A DNA stretch of 64,000 nucleotides from Rhizobiaceae bacterium (GTDB lineage Bacteria; Pseudomonadota; Alphaproteobacteria; Rhizobiales; Rhizobiaceae): positions 186,001-250,000 of the forward strand of contig JAHBYW010000001.1 in NCBI GenBank assembly GCA_019635755.1, written 5' to 3'. Both the position numbers and the translations under genes were made by a program. The notes under the pieces are model-generated. The model was not told where the DNA came from. It saw only the letters and a program-made list of their open reading frames with translations, and did not search any database. How positions within the stretch are numbered: the first letter of the stretch is position 1; every line of letters starts with the position of its first letter. Below, piece by piece: positions 27,152 to 36,325 of the stretch.

Positions 27152-28195
27152 ATGACCTTCAAGAGCATCCTTCTCGGAGCCGCCGCGGCCCTGGTCGCCA
27201 CGACCGGCGCGCGTGCCGCCGACGCCGTCGTCGTCATCCCGGAACCCGAGCCGGTCGAGTATGTCCGCGTCTGCGACACCTACGGCGCAGGCTATTTCTA
27301 CATCCCGGGCACCGAGACCTGCCTGCGGCTCAGCGGCTACTACCGCTACGACATCTTCTACTGGCCGGGCTCCGCCGCCGACCCCGTCGCCGGCACCCCC
27401 GCGACCGAGGAAGGCTACTACAAGCACGCCCGCTTCGCGCCGTCGTTCACCGCCAAGTCGGAGACCGAGTGGGGCACGCTGACCGGCCACGCCACCGTGT
27501 TCATCAACTGGGACGGCCAGCCGCCGGCAGTCGGCTACGGCACCAGCGTCGACCTCGACCACATGTACATCGAGCTCGCCGGCATCCGTCTCGGCAAGGG
27601 CGACACGCCGTATGCGCGCTTCCTCGGCTACGGTGCGCCGGTCAACTGGTATGACGGCTACTACGGCTTCAACAACTCGGCCGAGCTGTCCTACACCTAC
27701 TCCGGCTCGAACGGCTTCTCGTTCATCGTCGCGGCGGTCGAGGATCAGGACGACACCGACTGGGCGCCGAACGGCGAAGTCGGCTTCAACTACGCGCAGG
27801 GCTGGGGTTCGGCCGGCGCCATCTTCGGCTACGACGAGAACGGCGAGTCGTGGGGCGGCAAGTTCGTCGTCCGCATCACCCCGGCCGACCTGCCCGTCAG
27901 CGGCAGCCTGCACGTGTTCTACTCGGGCACGGGCGGCGCGGCCGGCGACTACACGATCCTCGATCCGGCCGGTGCCCGCACCGAATGGTCGATCCTGGCC
28001 GGCGCCAGCGTCGCGCTGGGCGAGCGGACCACGGTCAATGCCGGCTTCCAGTGGTTCGACACCAACGAGTACTACGCGTCGGCCAACGTGGCGTTCAACG
28101 TCGCCGGCGGCCTCTACGTGACGCCGGAAATCGCCTACACCTCGCCGGCTGGCGGCGACGTGATGGGTCTGGTTCGCTTCCAGCTCGACTACTAA
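27152..28195 (+). CDS. porin 2 (Rhizobiales Omp2/RopA type, Porin_2 family)
   Basis: A 347-residue porin. The signal peptide MTFKSILLGAAAALVATTGARA is followed by the same PEPEPVEYVRVCD start and paired-Cys segment as porin 1. The barrel strands end in VRFQLDY. The DNA and protein are very similar to porin 1 through about residue 260; the C-terminal strands differ. ATG 27152 has a GGAGAG site, and the strong terminator at 28219 follows. General diffusion pore in the outer membrane. Confidence 0.93.
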   Translation: MTFKSILLGAAAALVATTGARAADAVVVIPEPEPVEYVRVCDTYGAGYFYIPGTETCLRLSGYYRYDIFYWPGSAADPVAGTPATEEGYYKHARFAPSFTAKSETEWGTLTGHATVFINWDGQPPAVGYGTSVDLDHMYIELAGIRLGKGDTPYARFLGYGAPVNWYDGYYGFNNSAELSYTYSGSNGFSFIVAAVEDQDDTDWAPNGEVGFNYAQGWGSAGAIFGYDENGESWGGKFVVRITPADLPVSGSLHVFYSGTGGAAGDYTILDPAGARTEWSILAGASVALGERTTVNAGFQWFDTNEYYASANVAFNVAGGLYVTPEIAYTSPAGGDVMGLVRFQLDY

Positions 28196-28218
28196 GTCGA
28201 CCTGACGATACCGATCGA

Positions 28219-28248
28219 AGAGCCCGGCGGCTTCCGCCGGGCTCTTTC
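28219..28248 (+). terminator. rho-independent terminator after porin 2
   Basis: The stem AGAGCCCGGCGG / CCGCCGGGCTCT with a short loop is followed by TTTCCG, 24 bp after the porin stop. Confidence 0.85.
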
Positions 28249-28384
28249 CGTTTCCGGGGCTGCCCATCGGCGTCGAGTGGCCGTCCCGGCCGGCATCCCG
28301 GCCCCATCCCTGGCGCCATCTGCACCATAGGCGGGCAACGCGCCGGCATGGTATCCGACGGCCGAAGCCTGCCGCGAGAACCCG

Positions 28385-29554
28385 ATGTCCGCCCTCTCCC
28401 CTGCCCGCCGCCGCGAGATCACGCTCGACAACTGGCGCGTCCACCCGAACTCTCCCTGGTCGTTCCAGAACGTCGCGGAATTCGTGCCCACCGCGCGCAT
28501 CGCGGAGCCGCTGGGCGGCGAGCCCCCGGTCACCACGCCCGGACTGATCGCACGGCTTCAGGTCGCGGGCGACGGCGGCCGGGTCAGCCTCTCCGACCAC
28601 CTCGCGGCCACGCACGCAGACGCCTTCGTGATGCTGCGCAACGGCGAGTTCCTCGACGAATGGCATGCGCCGCATGTCGAGCCCGCACGGCCGCACATCA
28701 TCTTCTCGATCTCGAAATCGGTGACAGGGCTGCTGGCCGGCATCGCCGCCGGCGACGGCTCGCTCGATCCGGACCGGCCGGTGCTCGACTACGTGCCCGA
28801 GGCGGCAGGCTCGACCTACGCCACGGCGACCGTCCGCCATCTGCTCGACATGACGGTCGACCTCGACTTCGAGGAGAACTATCTCGACCAGGACGGCGCC
28901 TTCAACCGCTACCGGCGGGCCACGCTTTGGAATCCGCAGCGGCCCGGCGCGGCGCCTGAAAGCCTGCTCGAATTCCTCGTCACGCTGCGCGGCAAGGGTG
29001 CCGGCCACGGCAGGACGTTCTTCTACACCTCGCCCAATTCGGACATGCTGGGCATCGTTGTCGAGCGCGCCACCGGCCAGCGTCTCGCCGATTTCATGGC
29101 AACGCGCCTGTGGCGGCCGATGGGCGCGCGCGGGCCGGCCGAGATCACCGTCGACCGCGTCGGCTGGGCGCGTGCGGCCGGCGGCATGTCGGTGGCGCTG
29201 CGCGACCTCGCCCGCATGGGCGCGCTCGTCCTTGCCGACGGCCGTGCCCCCGACGGCACGCAGGTCGTGCCGTCCCGCTGGATCGCAGACATGCGCGACA
29301 ATGGCGACCGCCAGGCATGGATCGACGGCAATTTCTACAACTCGACGCCGGACGGCCGCTACCGGTCCTGCTGGTACGAGGTGGGCGACGCGCGGCGCTC
29401 CTTCTATGCGGTCGGCATCCACGAGCAGTGGCTGTGGTGCGACCGCACGAGCGGGCTGGTCCTGGCCAAGTTCTCGTCGAGACCGGAGCCGAGCGACGAA
29501 GCCCGCTCGATCGCCGAGATCGCGACCCTGTCGGAAATCGCCCGCCAGATCTGA
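28385..29554 (+). CDS. serine hydrolase, beta-lactamase/6-aminohexanoate-dimer hydrolase (NylB)-like
   Basis: A 389-residue cytoplasmic class C beta-lactamase-fold protein. The SxxK box is S108-I-S-K111 (IIFSISKSVTG) and the general-base Tyr is Y214 (FFYTSPNSDML), positions close to those of NylB-type carboxylesterases. The late motif GIHEQWLWC stands where penicillin-binding enzymes have KTG. There is no signal peptide, which argues against true beta-lactamase function. Ester or amide hydrolysis is likely; the substrate is unknown. Confidence 0.85.
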   Translation: MSALSPARRREITLDNWRVHPNSPWSFQNVAEFVPTARIAEPLGGEPPVTTPGLIARLQVAGDGGRVSLSDHLAATHADAFVMLRNGEFLDEWHAPHVEPARPHIIFSISKSVTGLLAGIAAGDGSLDPDRPVLDYVPEAAGSTYATATVRHLLDMTVDLDFEENYLDQDGAFNRYRRATLWNPQRPGAAPESLLEFLVTLRGKGAGHGRTFFYTSPNSDMLGIVVERATGQRLADFMATRLWRPMGARGPAEITVDRVGWARAAGGMSVALRDLARMGALVLADGRAPDGTQVVPSRWIADMRDNGDRQAWIDGNFYNSTPDGRYRSCWYEVGDARRSFYAVGIHEQWLWCDRTSGLVLAKFSSRPEPSDEARSIAEIATLSEIARQI

Positions 29555-29631
29555 GCGGTCGGCGTCCGCCGCCGATTGTAAGCCGCCGCGTTTCTCCCTA
29601 GGTTGCGGCGCTCTCTCTCAGGCCGTCCCCA

Positions 29632-30744
29632 ATGTCCGTCCGTCCGCCGCAGAACCCCGTCATCGCCGCCCTGCCGGTCACCGTCCCCTTCGTCGGGCCG
29701 GAGAACCAGGAGCGCACGCGCGGGCGGCCGTTCCGCGCCCGCATCGGCGCCAACGAAAGCTCCTTCGGGCCGTCGCCGTCTGTCGTCGCCGCGATGAACG
29801 CCGCCGCGCCCGAGATGTGGAAATATTGCGATCCGGACAATCACGACCTGAAGGCCGCGCTCGCCGCCTTCCTCCGCGTCGGCTATGACAACGTCGTCGT
29901 CGGCGAAGGCATCGACGGGCTGCTCAATCTGGTGGTGCGCATGTACGCGCGCGAGGGCACGCCGGTGGTCACCTCGCTCGGCGCCTATCCCACCTTCAAC
30001 TTCCACGTCGCCAGCGTCGGCGCCCGGCTGGTCGCGGTCCCCTTCCGCGACGACCGCGAAAGCCTCGAGGGTCTGCTCGATGCGGTGAAGCGCGAGAACG
30101 CGCCGCTGGTCTATCTGTCCAATCCGGACAACCCGATGGGCACATGGTGGGAGGCGTCCGAGATCCAGCGCTTCATGGACGCGCTGCCGCCCACCACCAT
30201 GCTGATCCTCGACGAGGCCTATGGCGAGACGGGGCCTGCCTCCGCGCTGCCGCCCATCGACGTGTCGCGGCTGAACCTCGTGCGCATGCGCACCTTCTCG
30301 AAGGCCTATGGCCTGGCCGGCATCCGCTGCGGTTATGCCTTCGGCGACGCCGAGGTGATCCGCGACGTCGAGAAGGTCCGCAACCACTACGGCGTGTCGC
30401 GGATGGCGCAGATCGCCGGCGTCGCCGCGCTGGCCGACCAGGCCTGGCTGACCAGCGTGCAGGGCAAGGTCGCGGCCGGCCGCGACCGCATCGCGGGCAT
30501 CGCCCGCTCGAACGGACTGAAGCCGATCGCGTCGGCCACCAATTTCGTCACGATGGACTGCGGTGCCGACGGCGCGTTCGCGATGAAGGTGCTGCAGGGG
30601 CTGCTGTCCCGCGACGTGTTCGTGCGCAAGCCGATGGCGCCCGGACTCGACCGCTGCATTCGCGTCTCCGTCGGCCTCGATCACGAGCTGGACATCTTCG
30701 CCGAGGAACTGCCCGGGGCGCTCGCCGCCGCGCGCGGCAACTGA
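29632..30744 (+). CDS. PLP-dependent aminotransferase (histidinol-phosphate aminotransferase-like)
   Basis: A 370-residue fold-type I, class I/II aminotransferase. The PLP Schiff-base K224 lies in RTFSKAYGLAGIRCGY; NPDNPMG and LDEAYG are the cofactor-contacting motifs. It resembles HisC and aromatic aminotransferases, but no histidine genes are nearby, so the acceptor is open. It starts 77 bp after the serine hydrolase and may be co-transcribed. Confidence 0.87.
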   Translation: MSVRPPQNPVIAALPVTVPFVGPENQERTRGRPFRARIGANESSFGPSPSVVAAMNAAAPEMWKYCDPDNHDLKAALAAFLRVGYDNVVVGEGIDGLLNLVVRMYAREGTPVVTSLGAYPTFNFHVASVGARLVAVPFRDDRESLEGLLDAVKRENAPLVYLSNPDNPMGTWWEASEIQRFMDALPPTTMLILDEAYGETGPASALPPIDVSRLNLVRMRTFSKAYGLAGIRCGYAFGDAEVIRDVEKVRNHYGVSRMAQIAGVAALADQAWLTSVQGKVAAGRDRIAGIARSNGLKPIASATNFVTMDCGADGAFAMKVLQGLLSRDVFVRKPMAPGLDRCIRVSVGLDHELDIFAEELPGALAAARGN

Positions 30745-30877
30745 CCCGCCGCGCCTGTTGGCAGGCGCCGCATTTTCCTCCCAAAACGTCCAATTGGGTG
30801 TAAGAGACGCCCTGTTGGGGTGGCTGCCGCGGGGATTCGCCGGCTTCGTCGCCATTTTGCTTGCAGCGGGGACTGGA

Positions 30878-32776
30878 ATGAACCGGCGCGTCTCACTCGG
30901 CCAGCGGCTGCGCTACGGGTTCGACAAGAGCATGGGCGCGGGCCCGATCGCGCTGATCGGCTGGCTGGCGCTCATCTCGCTGGTCTCGATCGTCATCGCC
31001 GGCCTGTTCATCGCCCTCACCGGCGTCGCGCCGGAGGGCAGCGGCCCGATCGGCTTCATCGAAGGCATGTGGGAATCGCTCATGCGCTCGATGGACGCGG
31101 GCACCATGGGCGGCGACACCGGCTGGGGTTTCCGGCTGACATCGCTGGTCGTCACGCTCTCCGGCATCTTCATCTTCTCGACCTTGATCGGCATCCTCGG
31201 CGCCGGCGTGAACGCCAAGCTGGAGGAGCTGCGCAAGGGCCGCAGCCAGGTGCTGGAATCCGACCACACCATCATCCTCAACTGGTCGCCATCGATCTTC
31301 GACATCATCTCCGAACTCGTCATCGCCAATGCCAGCCGCAAGCGGCCGCGCATCGTCATCATGGCGAACAAGGACAAGGTCGAGATGGAGGACGAGATCG
31401 CCGCCAAGGTCGGCAGCACCGGCCGGACCCGCATCATCTGCCGCAGCGGCGACCCGACCGACCTCTACGACCTGTCGATCGTCAATCCGCAGGATTCGCG
31501 CTCGGTCATCGTCGTGTCGCCGGAGGGCGACGAGCCGGATTCGCAGGTCATCAAGACAATCCTGGCGCTGACCAACGATCCGCGCAGGCGCGAGGCGCCC
31601 TACCGCATCGCTGCCGAAATTCGCGACCCCGTCAACGCCGAGGTGGCGCGCGTCGTGGGCGGCAAGGAGGTCCAGCTCGTGATGGCGGACGACCTCATCT
31701 CGCGCATCGTCGTGCACTCCAGCCGGCAGTCGGGGCTGAGCGCCGTCTACTCGGAGCTGCTCGATTTCGACGGCTGCGAGATCTATGTCATCGACCAGCC
31801 GCAGCTGGCGGGCAAATCCTTCGGCGACGCCGTCCAGTCCTACGACACCTGCACGCTGATCGGGCTGTGCGACCGCAAGGGCCGCGTCTATCTCAACCTG
31901 CCCATGGACCTGATGATCCCGCGAGGCGTGAAGGCGATCATCATCGCCGAGGACGACGCCGCCATCCGCCTTGCGTCGACGGTTCCGCCCGTCGACGAGA
32001 CGGCGATCCGCCCGCATCAGCCCATCCAGCCGCGCCCCGAGGGCATGATCATGCTGGGATGGAACCGCCGCGGCCCGATCATCGCGCGCGAGCTCGGCCG
32101 CTATGTCGCGCCGGGCTCCCTGCTGACCATCGCCGCCGACACGCCGGAGATCGAGCAGGAGCTCGCCAGCCTGCCGCCGACGCCAAACCTCACCGTCGAG
32201 TTTAAGCGCGTCGACACCGGCAACCGCGCGGCACTCGACGGGCTGAACGTCGCCGGCTACGACCACGTCCTGGTGCTCGGCTACAGCGACCACATGGCGC
32301 CGCAGCCGGCCGACACGCGCACGCTGGTCGCGCTGCTGCATCTGCGCAAGATCGCGGAGGCGGTTGGACAGCCGATCAACATCGTCAGCGAGATGACCGA
32401 CGTGCGCAATCGCGAGCTGGCCGAGGTGACCAAGGCCGACGACTTCGTCGTCAGCAACAAGCTGGTCAGCCTGATGCTGGCGCAGGCTTCGGAAAACGAG
32501 AACCTGTCGGCCATCTTCGACGAGCTGCTCGACGAGCAGGGCTCGGAATTCTACCTGCGTCCCGTCGCGGACTATGTCGCCATCGACCGGCAGGTCAACT
32601 TCCAGACCGTCTCCGAAGCCGCGCGGCGCCGCGGCGAGGTCGCCGTCGGCTATCGCCGCCGCCGCGCGGGCGAGGCATCGCTGCGCGGCATGGGCGGCGT
32701 CGTCGTCAACCCCGACAAGAGCGTCCCGCTCTCCTTCGAATCCTCCGACCGGGTCGTCGTGCTGGCGCGCGACTGA
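30878..32776 (+). CDS. CASTOR/POLLUX-like ion channel with RCK-type NAD-binding domains
   Basis: A 632-residue protein. Two membrane helices (about 24-48 and 96-116) bracket a pore-loop-like stretch (GMWESLMRSMDAGTMGGDTGWGF). Two cytoplasmic Rossmann-type regulator-of-conductance domains follow (TIILNWSPSIFDIISELV at about 135 and MIMLGWNRRGPIIARELG at about 390). The central domain (DLYDLSIVNPQDSRSVIVVSP) matches the family named for the plant symbiosis channels CASTOR and POLLUX/DMI1. Ion selectivity cannot be read from sequence. The ATG at 30878 (MNRRVSLGQRLRYGFDKS) was preferred to a 40-residue longer frame. Confidence 0.82.
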   Translation: MNRRVSLGQRLRYGFDKSMGAGPIALIGWLALISLVSIVIAGLFIALTGVAPEGSGPIGFIEGMWESLMRSMDAGTMGGDTGWGFRLTSLVVTLSGIFIFSTLIGILGAGVNAKLEELRKGRSQVLESDHTIILNWSPSIFDIISELVIANASRKRPRIVIMANKDKVEMEDEIAAKVGSTGRTRIICRSGDPTDLYDLSIVNPQDSRSVIVVSPEGDEPDSQVIKTILALTNDPRRREAPYRIAAEIRDPVNAEVARVVGGKEVQLVMADDLISRIVVHSSRQSGLSAVYSELLDFDGCEIYVIDQPQLAGKSFGDAVQSYDTCTLIGLCDRKGRVYLNLPMDLMIPRGVKAIIIAEDDAAIRLASTVPPVDETAIRPHQPIQPRPEGMIMLGWNRRGPIIARELGRYVAPGSLLTIAADTPEIEQELASLPPTPNLTVEFKRVDTGNRAALDGLNVAGYDHVLVLGYSDHMAPQPADTRTLVALLHLRKIAEAVGQPINIVSEMTDVRNRELAEVTKADDFVVSNKLVSLMLAQASENENLSAIFDELLDEQGSEFYLRPVADYVAIDRQVNFQTVSEAARRRGEVAVGYRRRRAGEASLRGMGGVVVNPDKSVPLSFESSDRVVVLARD

Positions 32777-32867
32777 GCCGCCACGACCCCGTCAGCGGTT
32801 CCGGCTGGTCCGCCGGCCAGAACCGGCGCACACTGCGCGGCTGCGATCGAGATTCCACGGGAAGCCC

Positions 32868-33155
32868 ATGGCCGAACTCCACATCGTCCGAGTCACCGTC
32901 ACCGGCAGGGTCCAGGGCGTCAACTTCCGCCGCTGGACGAAGCGCCATGCCGAGGCGCTGAACATTCGCGGCTGGGTGCGCAACGAGCCTGGAGGCTCCG
33001 TCGCCGCGCTGCTGGCCGGCCGCCGCGAGGACGTCGATGCGCTGGTCGCCAAGATGCACAAGGGGCCGGCGGCGGCGCGGGTAGCAACCGTCTCGGTCGA
33101 AGACGCACCCGACGAGCCCGCGCCCGTCGGCTTCGACGTCCTCGACTCGGACTGA
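32868..33155 (+). CDS. acyP: acylphosphatase
   Basis: A 95-residue acylphosphatase hydrolysing acyl-phosphates. The phosphate loop GRVQGVNFRRW carries catalytic R21, and N39 (GWVRNEPGGSV) positions the water. N19 in VQGVNF replaces the more usual Gly or Trp. ATG 32868 gives the standard length; the longer frame overlaps the channel gene. Confidence 0.9.
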   Translation: MAELHIVRVTVTGRVQGVNFRRWTKRHAEALNIRGWVRNEPGGSVAALLAGRREDVDALVAKMHKGPAAARVATVSVEDAPDEPAPVGFDVLDSD

Positions 33156-33264
33156 GCATTATGCAGCAAGATGGATTCACCTCGCGTCGCACGCATGCCC
33201 CCGACTCGGTTGGATAAACCCCGGCCCCGATAACCGCTGCGTACCTTCCGGGATCACAGTCCAG

Positions 33265-33639
33265 CTAGCCCGCCATGGGGCTCGGAAAATACGCGTCGAC
33301 CGGCCGGATCTCGTAGGCGCCCGGGCCGGGATTGGCCTCGGCCAGTTGCTCGGCGAAGGCCAGCGCCTCCTCCATGCTCGCACAGTCGACGACGTAGAAG
33401 CCGAGGAACTGCTCCTTGGTCTCCGCGAACGGCCCGTCGAGAACCACCGGCTTGCCCTTCGTCTTGCGCAGCGTCGCCGCCTGCGTGGTCGGCGCCAGCC
33501 GCGCGACGGGACCGAGCTGGCCCTTCTCGGCCATGCGGCCGTTGACGGCCGCGAGGTCTGCCATCACGCGGTCGTCCTTATCCTTCGACCAAGCGGTCGT
33601 CACCGCCTCCTCGTTGTAGCAGAGCACCGCATACATCAT
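33265..33639 (-). CDS. YCII-related (DGPF) domain protein
   Basis: A 124-residue protein of the YCII/DGPF family. It begins MMYAVLCYNEE and carries the family motif VVLDGPFAETKEQFLGFYVVD, ending in YEIRPV. Homologues often sit beside ECF sigma factors, but none is seen here. Function is unproven. GGAGG lies 6 bp before the first of two overlapping ATGs. It is divergent from the TetR gene. Confidence 0.87.
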   Translation of the reverse strand: MMYAVLCYNEEAVTTAWSKDKDDRVMADLAAVNGRMAEKGQLGPVARLAPTTQAATLRKTKGKPVVLDGPFAETKEQFLGFYVVDCASMEEALAFAEQLAEANPGPGAYEIRPVDAYFPSPMAG

Positions 33640-33734
33640 GCCGAACCTCCGTGGCGTATCGCGGCCCGTCTCCTCCCGGCCCGCGTCGCGCACCGCACAT
33701 GCCACCGCGCGGCGCGGCGCGCAACGCGCTTGAA

Positions 33735-33758
33735 TTAAATGAACGGCTGTTTTATTAA
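33735..33758. promoter_or_regulatory. possible TetR operator upstream of tetR-ivd
   Basis: An imperfect inverted repeat, TTAAATGAAC-GGCT-GTTTTATTAA (7 of 10 arm positions match), lies in an A/T-rich patch 18 bp before the TetR ATG. Autorepression of the tetR-ivd unit is an inference from position. Confidence 0.4.
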
Positions 33759-33776
33759 AGACACGAGGAGTATCCG

Positions 33777-34415
33777 ATGGCGAGGACGACCGGTTCCGAT
33801 GGCGAACGGACCGCGGCGGCGATCCGCGAGGCGGCGCTGTCGCTGATCGCCCGCCACGGCTACGAGGCCGTCTCCATGCGCGACCTTGCCGCCGAGGTCG
33901 GCGTGCAGGCGGCCGCGCTGTACCGCTACTTCCCGACCAAGGAAGAGCTGCTGTTCTCGCTGATGGACAGCCACATGCTGGCGCTCGCCGCCAGCTGGGA
34001 GGCGCGCCGCGATCCGGCCGCCCCGCCCGCGGTCCGCCTCGCCGCCTTCGTCGACAATCACATCCGCTTCCACGTCTCGCGTCGCCATTCGACGCATGTG
34101 TCGAACATGGAGCTGCGCAGCCTCTCCAAGGGTCGCCTCACCGCGATCCTGAAGCTTCGCAACGCTTACGAGAAGGAGCTGCGCGCCATCCTGCGCGACG
34201 GGGCCGAGGCCCGCGCCTTCACCATCGGCGACATCGGCCTGACCGCCATGGCGATCATCCAGATGATCACCGGCGTCATCGTCTGGTTCCGGCCGGACGA
34301 GCGCCTCAGCGTGGACGAGGTCGCCGCCACCTATCGCGACATGACGATGCGCCTTGTCGGCGCGGATCGGGAGAAGACCCTTGTACACCAACACGATGAA
34401 CTTCGCTCTGGGTGA
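33777..34415 (+). CDS. TetR/AcrR family regulator (leucine-catabolism type context)
   Basis: A 212-residue TetR protein. The N-terminal HTH (about 15-60: [20 protein letters not shown] then [20 protein letters not shown]) is clear; the C-terminal helical domain is a ligand pocket. The coding region overlaps the start of ivd by 35 bp, so the two are co-transcribed. An acyl-CoA or leucine-derived ligand is a reasonable guess from context. GAGGAG precedes the ATG. Confidence 0.9.
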   Translation: MARTTGSDGERTAAAIREAALSLIARHGYEAVSMRDLAAEVGVQAAALYRYFPTKEELLFSLMDSHMLALAASWEARRDPAAPPAVRLAAFVDNHIRFHVSRRHSTHVSNMELRSLSKGRLTAILKLRNAYEKELRAILRDGAEARAFTIGDIGLTAMAIIQMITGVIVWFRPDERLSVDEVAATYRDMTMRLVGADREKTLVHQHDELRSG

Positions 34416-35544
34416 GGACATCGACGCGCTGCGCGATCTCGTGCGCCGCTTCGCCCAGGACCGCATCGCGCCGCAGGCGGCCGAGATCGACCGCTCCAAC
34501 GAGTTCCCGATGGAGCTGTGGACGGAGCTTGGCGCGCTCGGTCTTCTGGGCGTCACGGCCAGTCCGGATTTCGGCGGCTCGGGCATGACCTACCTCGCCC
34601 ATGTCGTGGCGATGGAGGAGATTTCGCGCGCCTCGGCGTCGGTCGGCCTGTCGTACGGCGCGCATTCCAACCTCTGCATCAATCAGCTGAACCGCTGGGG
34701 CACGCCCGAACAGAAGGCGAAATACCTGCCGGACCTGTGCGCCGGCACCAAGGTCGGGTCGCTCGCAATGTCGGAGACCGGTTCCGGCTCCGACGTTGTT
34801 TCGATGAAGCTGCGCGCCGAGAAGCGCAACGACCGCTACGTGCTGAACGGCTCCAAGATGTGGATTACCAACGGGCCCGACGCCTCGACGCTGCTCGTCT
34901 ACGCCAAGACCGAGCCGACCATGGGCTCGCGCGGCATCACCGCCTTCATCATCGAGCGCGGCATGAAGGGTTTCTCCGTCGCGCAGAAGCTGGACAAGCT
35001 CGGCATGCGCGGCTCCAACACAGGCGAGCTCGTCTTCCAGGACGTCGACGTGCCGTTCGAGAACGTCGTCCACCAGCAGAGCCGTGGCGTCGAGGTGCTG
35101 ATGTCGGGCCTCGACTATGAGCGCGTCGTGCTGGCCGGCGGGCCGCTCGGCATCATGGCCGCCTGCCTCGATGTCGCCGTGCCCTATGTGCGCGAGCGGC
35201 GCCAGTTCGGCCAGGCGATCGGCGATTTCCAGCTCGTGCAGGGCAAGCTCGCCGACATGTACGCGGTGATGAACGCCTGCCGTGCCTATGTCTACTCCGT
35301 CGCCGCCGCCTGCGACCGCGGCGAGACGACCCGAAAGGACGCCGCCGGCTGTATCCTCTACGCGTCGGAGAACGCGACGCGCATGGCGCTCGATGCGATC
35401 CAGCTGCTCGGCGGCAACGGCTACATCAACGATTACCCGACCGGTCGCCTCCTGCGCGACGCCAAGCTCTACGAGATCGGCGCCGGCACCAGCGAGATCC
35501 GCCGCTGGCTCATCGGCCGCGAGATCATGGCGGAGGAGGCCTAG
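34381..35544 (+). CDS. ivd: isovaleryl-CoA dehydrogenase
   Basis: A 387-residue acyl-CoA dehydrogenase of leucine degradation (isovaleryl-CoA to 3-methylcrotonyl-CoA). The catalytic base is E247 in [12 protein letters not shown], the placement diagnostic of isovaleryl-CoA dehydrogenases rather than other family members. FAD-contact motifs [13 protein letters not shown] and [13 protein letters not shown] are present. The chosen start is a TTG (giving an N-terminus read as [13 protein letters not shown]) with GGGAGAAG upstream, inside the end of tetR; an ATG at 34396 is the alternative. Confidence 0.92.
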   Translation: MYTNTMNFALGEDIDALRDLVRRFAQDRIAPQAAEIDRSNEFPMELWTELGALGLLGVTASPDFGGSGMTYLAHVVAMEEISRASASVGLSYGAHSNLCINQLNRWGTPEQKAKYLPDLCAGTKVGSLAMSETGSGSDVVSMKLRAEKRNDRYVLNGSKMWITNGPDASTLLVYAKTEPTMGSRGITAFIIERGMKGFSVAQKLDKLGMRGSNTGELVFQDVDVPFENVVHQQSRGVEVLMSGLDYERVVLAGGPLGIMAACLDVAVPYVRERRQFGQAIGDFQLVQGKLADMYAVMNACRAYVYSVAAACDRGETTRKDAAGCILYASENATRMALDAIQLLGGNGYINDYPTGRLLRDAKLYEIGAGTSEIRRWLIGREIMAEEA

Positions 35545-35909
35545 TGGGCTCGACTTCCGACCTTGGTCGTTCCCGTCGCAACCCGCTTGGCGGCCACGTC
35601 TGCAAGCGTGTCCGAAATCCACTGATTGATCGACTTGCCGTCGCTCGACGCGGCCTGTGTAAGGAGCGCGTGTATCTCAGGCGTGGTTCGCAAAGCGAGC
35701 TTGCCGGAGTACGGCTTCTGGGGCTCCACACCGCGCTCCTTACAGAAGGCGAGATAGTCGTCGACGCTGTCGTGAAACGCCTTGACCAGATCGTCGGCCG
35801 TTTCGGCCTCGAACGTCACGATATCCCTGAGACCGAGAATGCGCCCGTAGAAGACGCGGTCCTCGTCATCGAACTCGATCGATCCGGCATATCCTTTGTA
35901 TAGCTTCAC
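35541..35909 (-). CDS. hicB: HicB-type antitoxin
   Basis: A 122-residue HicB. The N-terminal partial RNase H-like fold ([20 protein letters not shown]) precedes a C-terminal ribbon-helix-helix ([17 protein letters not shown]). It neutralises HicA and represses the operon. The start is GTG at 35909, overlapping the hicA stop as GTGA; toxin-first order is the usual hic arrangement. It is convergent with ivd, overlapping its stop by 4 bp. Confidence 0.87.
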   Translation of the reverse strand: MKLYKGYAGSIEFDDEDRVFYGRILGLRDIVTFEAETADDLVKAFHDSVDDYLAFCKERGVEPQKPYSGKLALRTTPEIHALLTQAASSDGKSINQWISDTLADVAAKRVATGTTKVGSRAH

Positions 35910-36214
35910 GGTGTGTTCCCGGTGTTGATCAGAAAATCCCTGACAGCTCGTACCATCCATCGCTTCGCATCCGGCGATGGATGCGGGCGATGGAGGAAAA
36001 GAGTCTGCCCGGCAAGCGTAAAGCGCACCCTCGATCCGCTCCCCTCAGACAACTCGGCGCCAAGGGCAACCAGCAGCGATTCGATCTCCCGAAACTTGAG
36101 CGACCCGCTGACCGGGTCCGCAAAAACCGCCTTGAGCGTTGAATGATGCTTGGCGCGCACTACCGCCTTCTGCAAATGGGCACGGATGGTTGCCGGCTCA
36201 TTCGTGGACCGCAC
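35906..36214 (-). CDS. hicA: HicA-type mRNA interferase toxin
   Basis: A product of up to 102 residues. The dsRBD-like core (HSTLKAVFADPVSGSLKFREIESLLVALG as spread over residues 24-52) has the family ending TLFLHRPHPSPD...VRAVRDFL with the conserved His near 75. HicA cleaves mRNA and tmRNA. The start is uncertain: GTG at 36214 is listed, while GTG at 36160 would give the shorter, more typical length. It is coupled to hicB by a 4-base overlap. Confidence 0.8.
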   Translation of the reverse strand: MRSTNEPATIRAHLQKAVVRAKHHSTLKAVFADPVSGSLKFREIESLLVALGAELSEGSGSRVRFTLAGQTLFLHRPHPSPDAKRWMVRAVRDFLINTGNTP

Positions 36215-36239
36215 GTCCTGCGCTGGTGCCAGTCGAACC

Positions 36240-36260
36240 TGATATCAAAATACGATATCA
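36240..36260. promoter_or_regulatory. hicAB operator (inverted repeat)
   Basis: TGATATC-AAAATAC-GATATCA is a perfect 7-bp inverted repeat with a 7-bp spacer, in A/T-rich DNA 25 bp upstream of the hicA GTG. It is a likely binding site for HicB or HicAB. Confidence 0.6.
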
Positions 36261-36325
36261 ATCCCGGAGTGTCAACGACGCGATGCCGGCGTGGGACCGT
36301 AAACCCGAGATGTCGGGCGGCGGCC

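Noticed and set aside
26858-29422. 854-codon minus-strand frame across porin 2 and the serine hydrolase
   Set aside because: It is antisense to two genes with clear families and has shadow-type composition.
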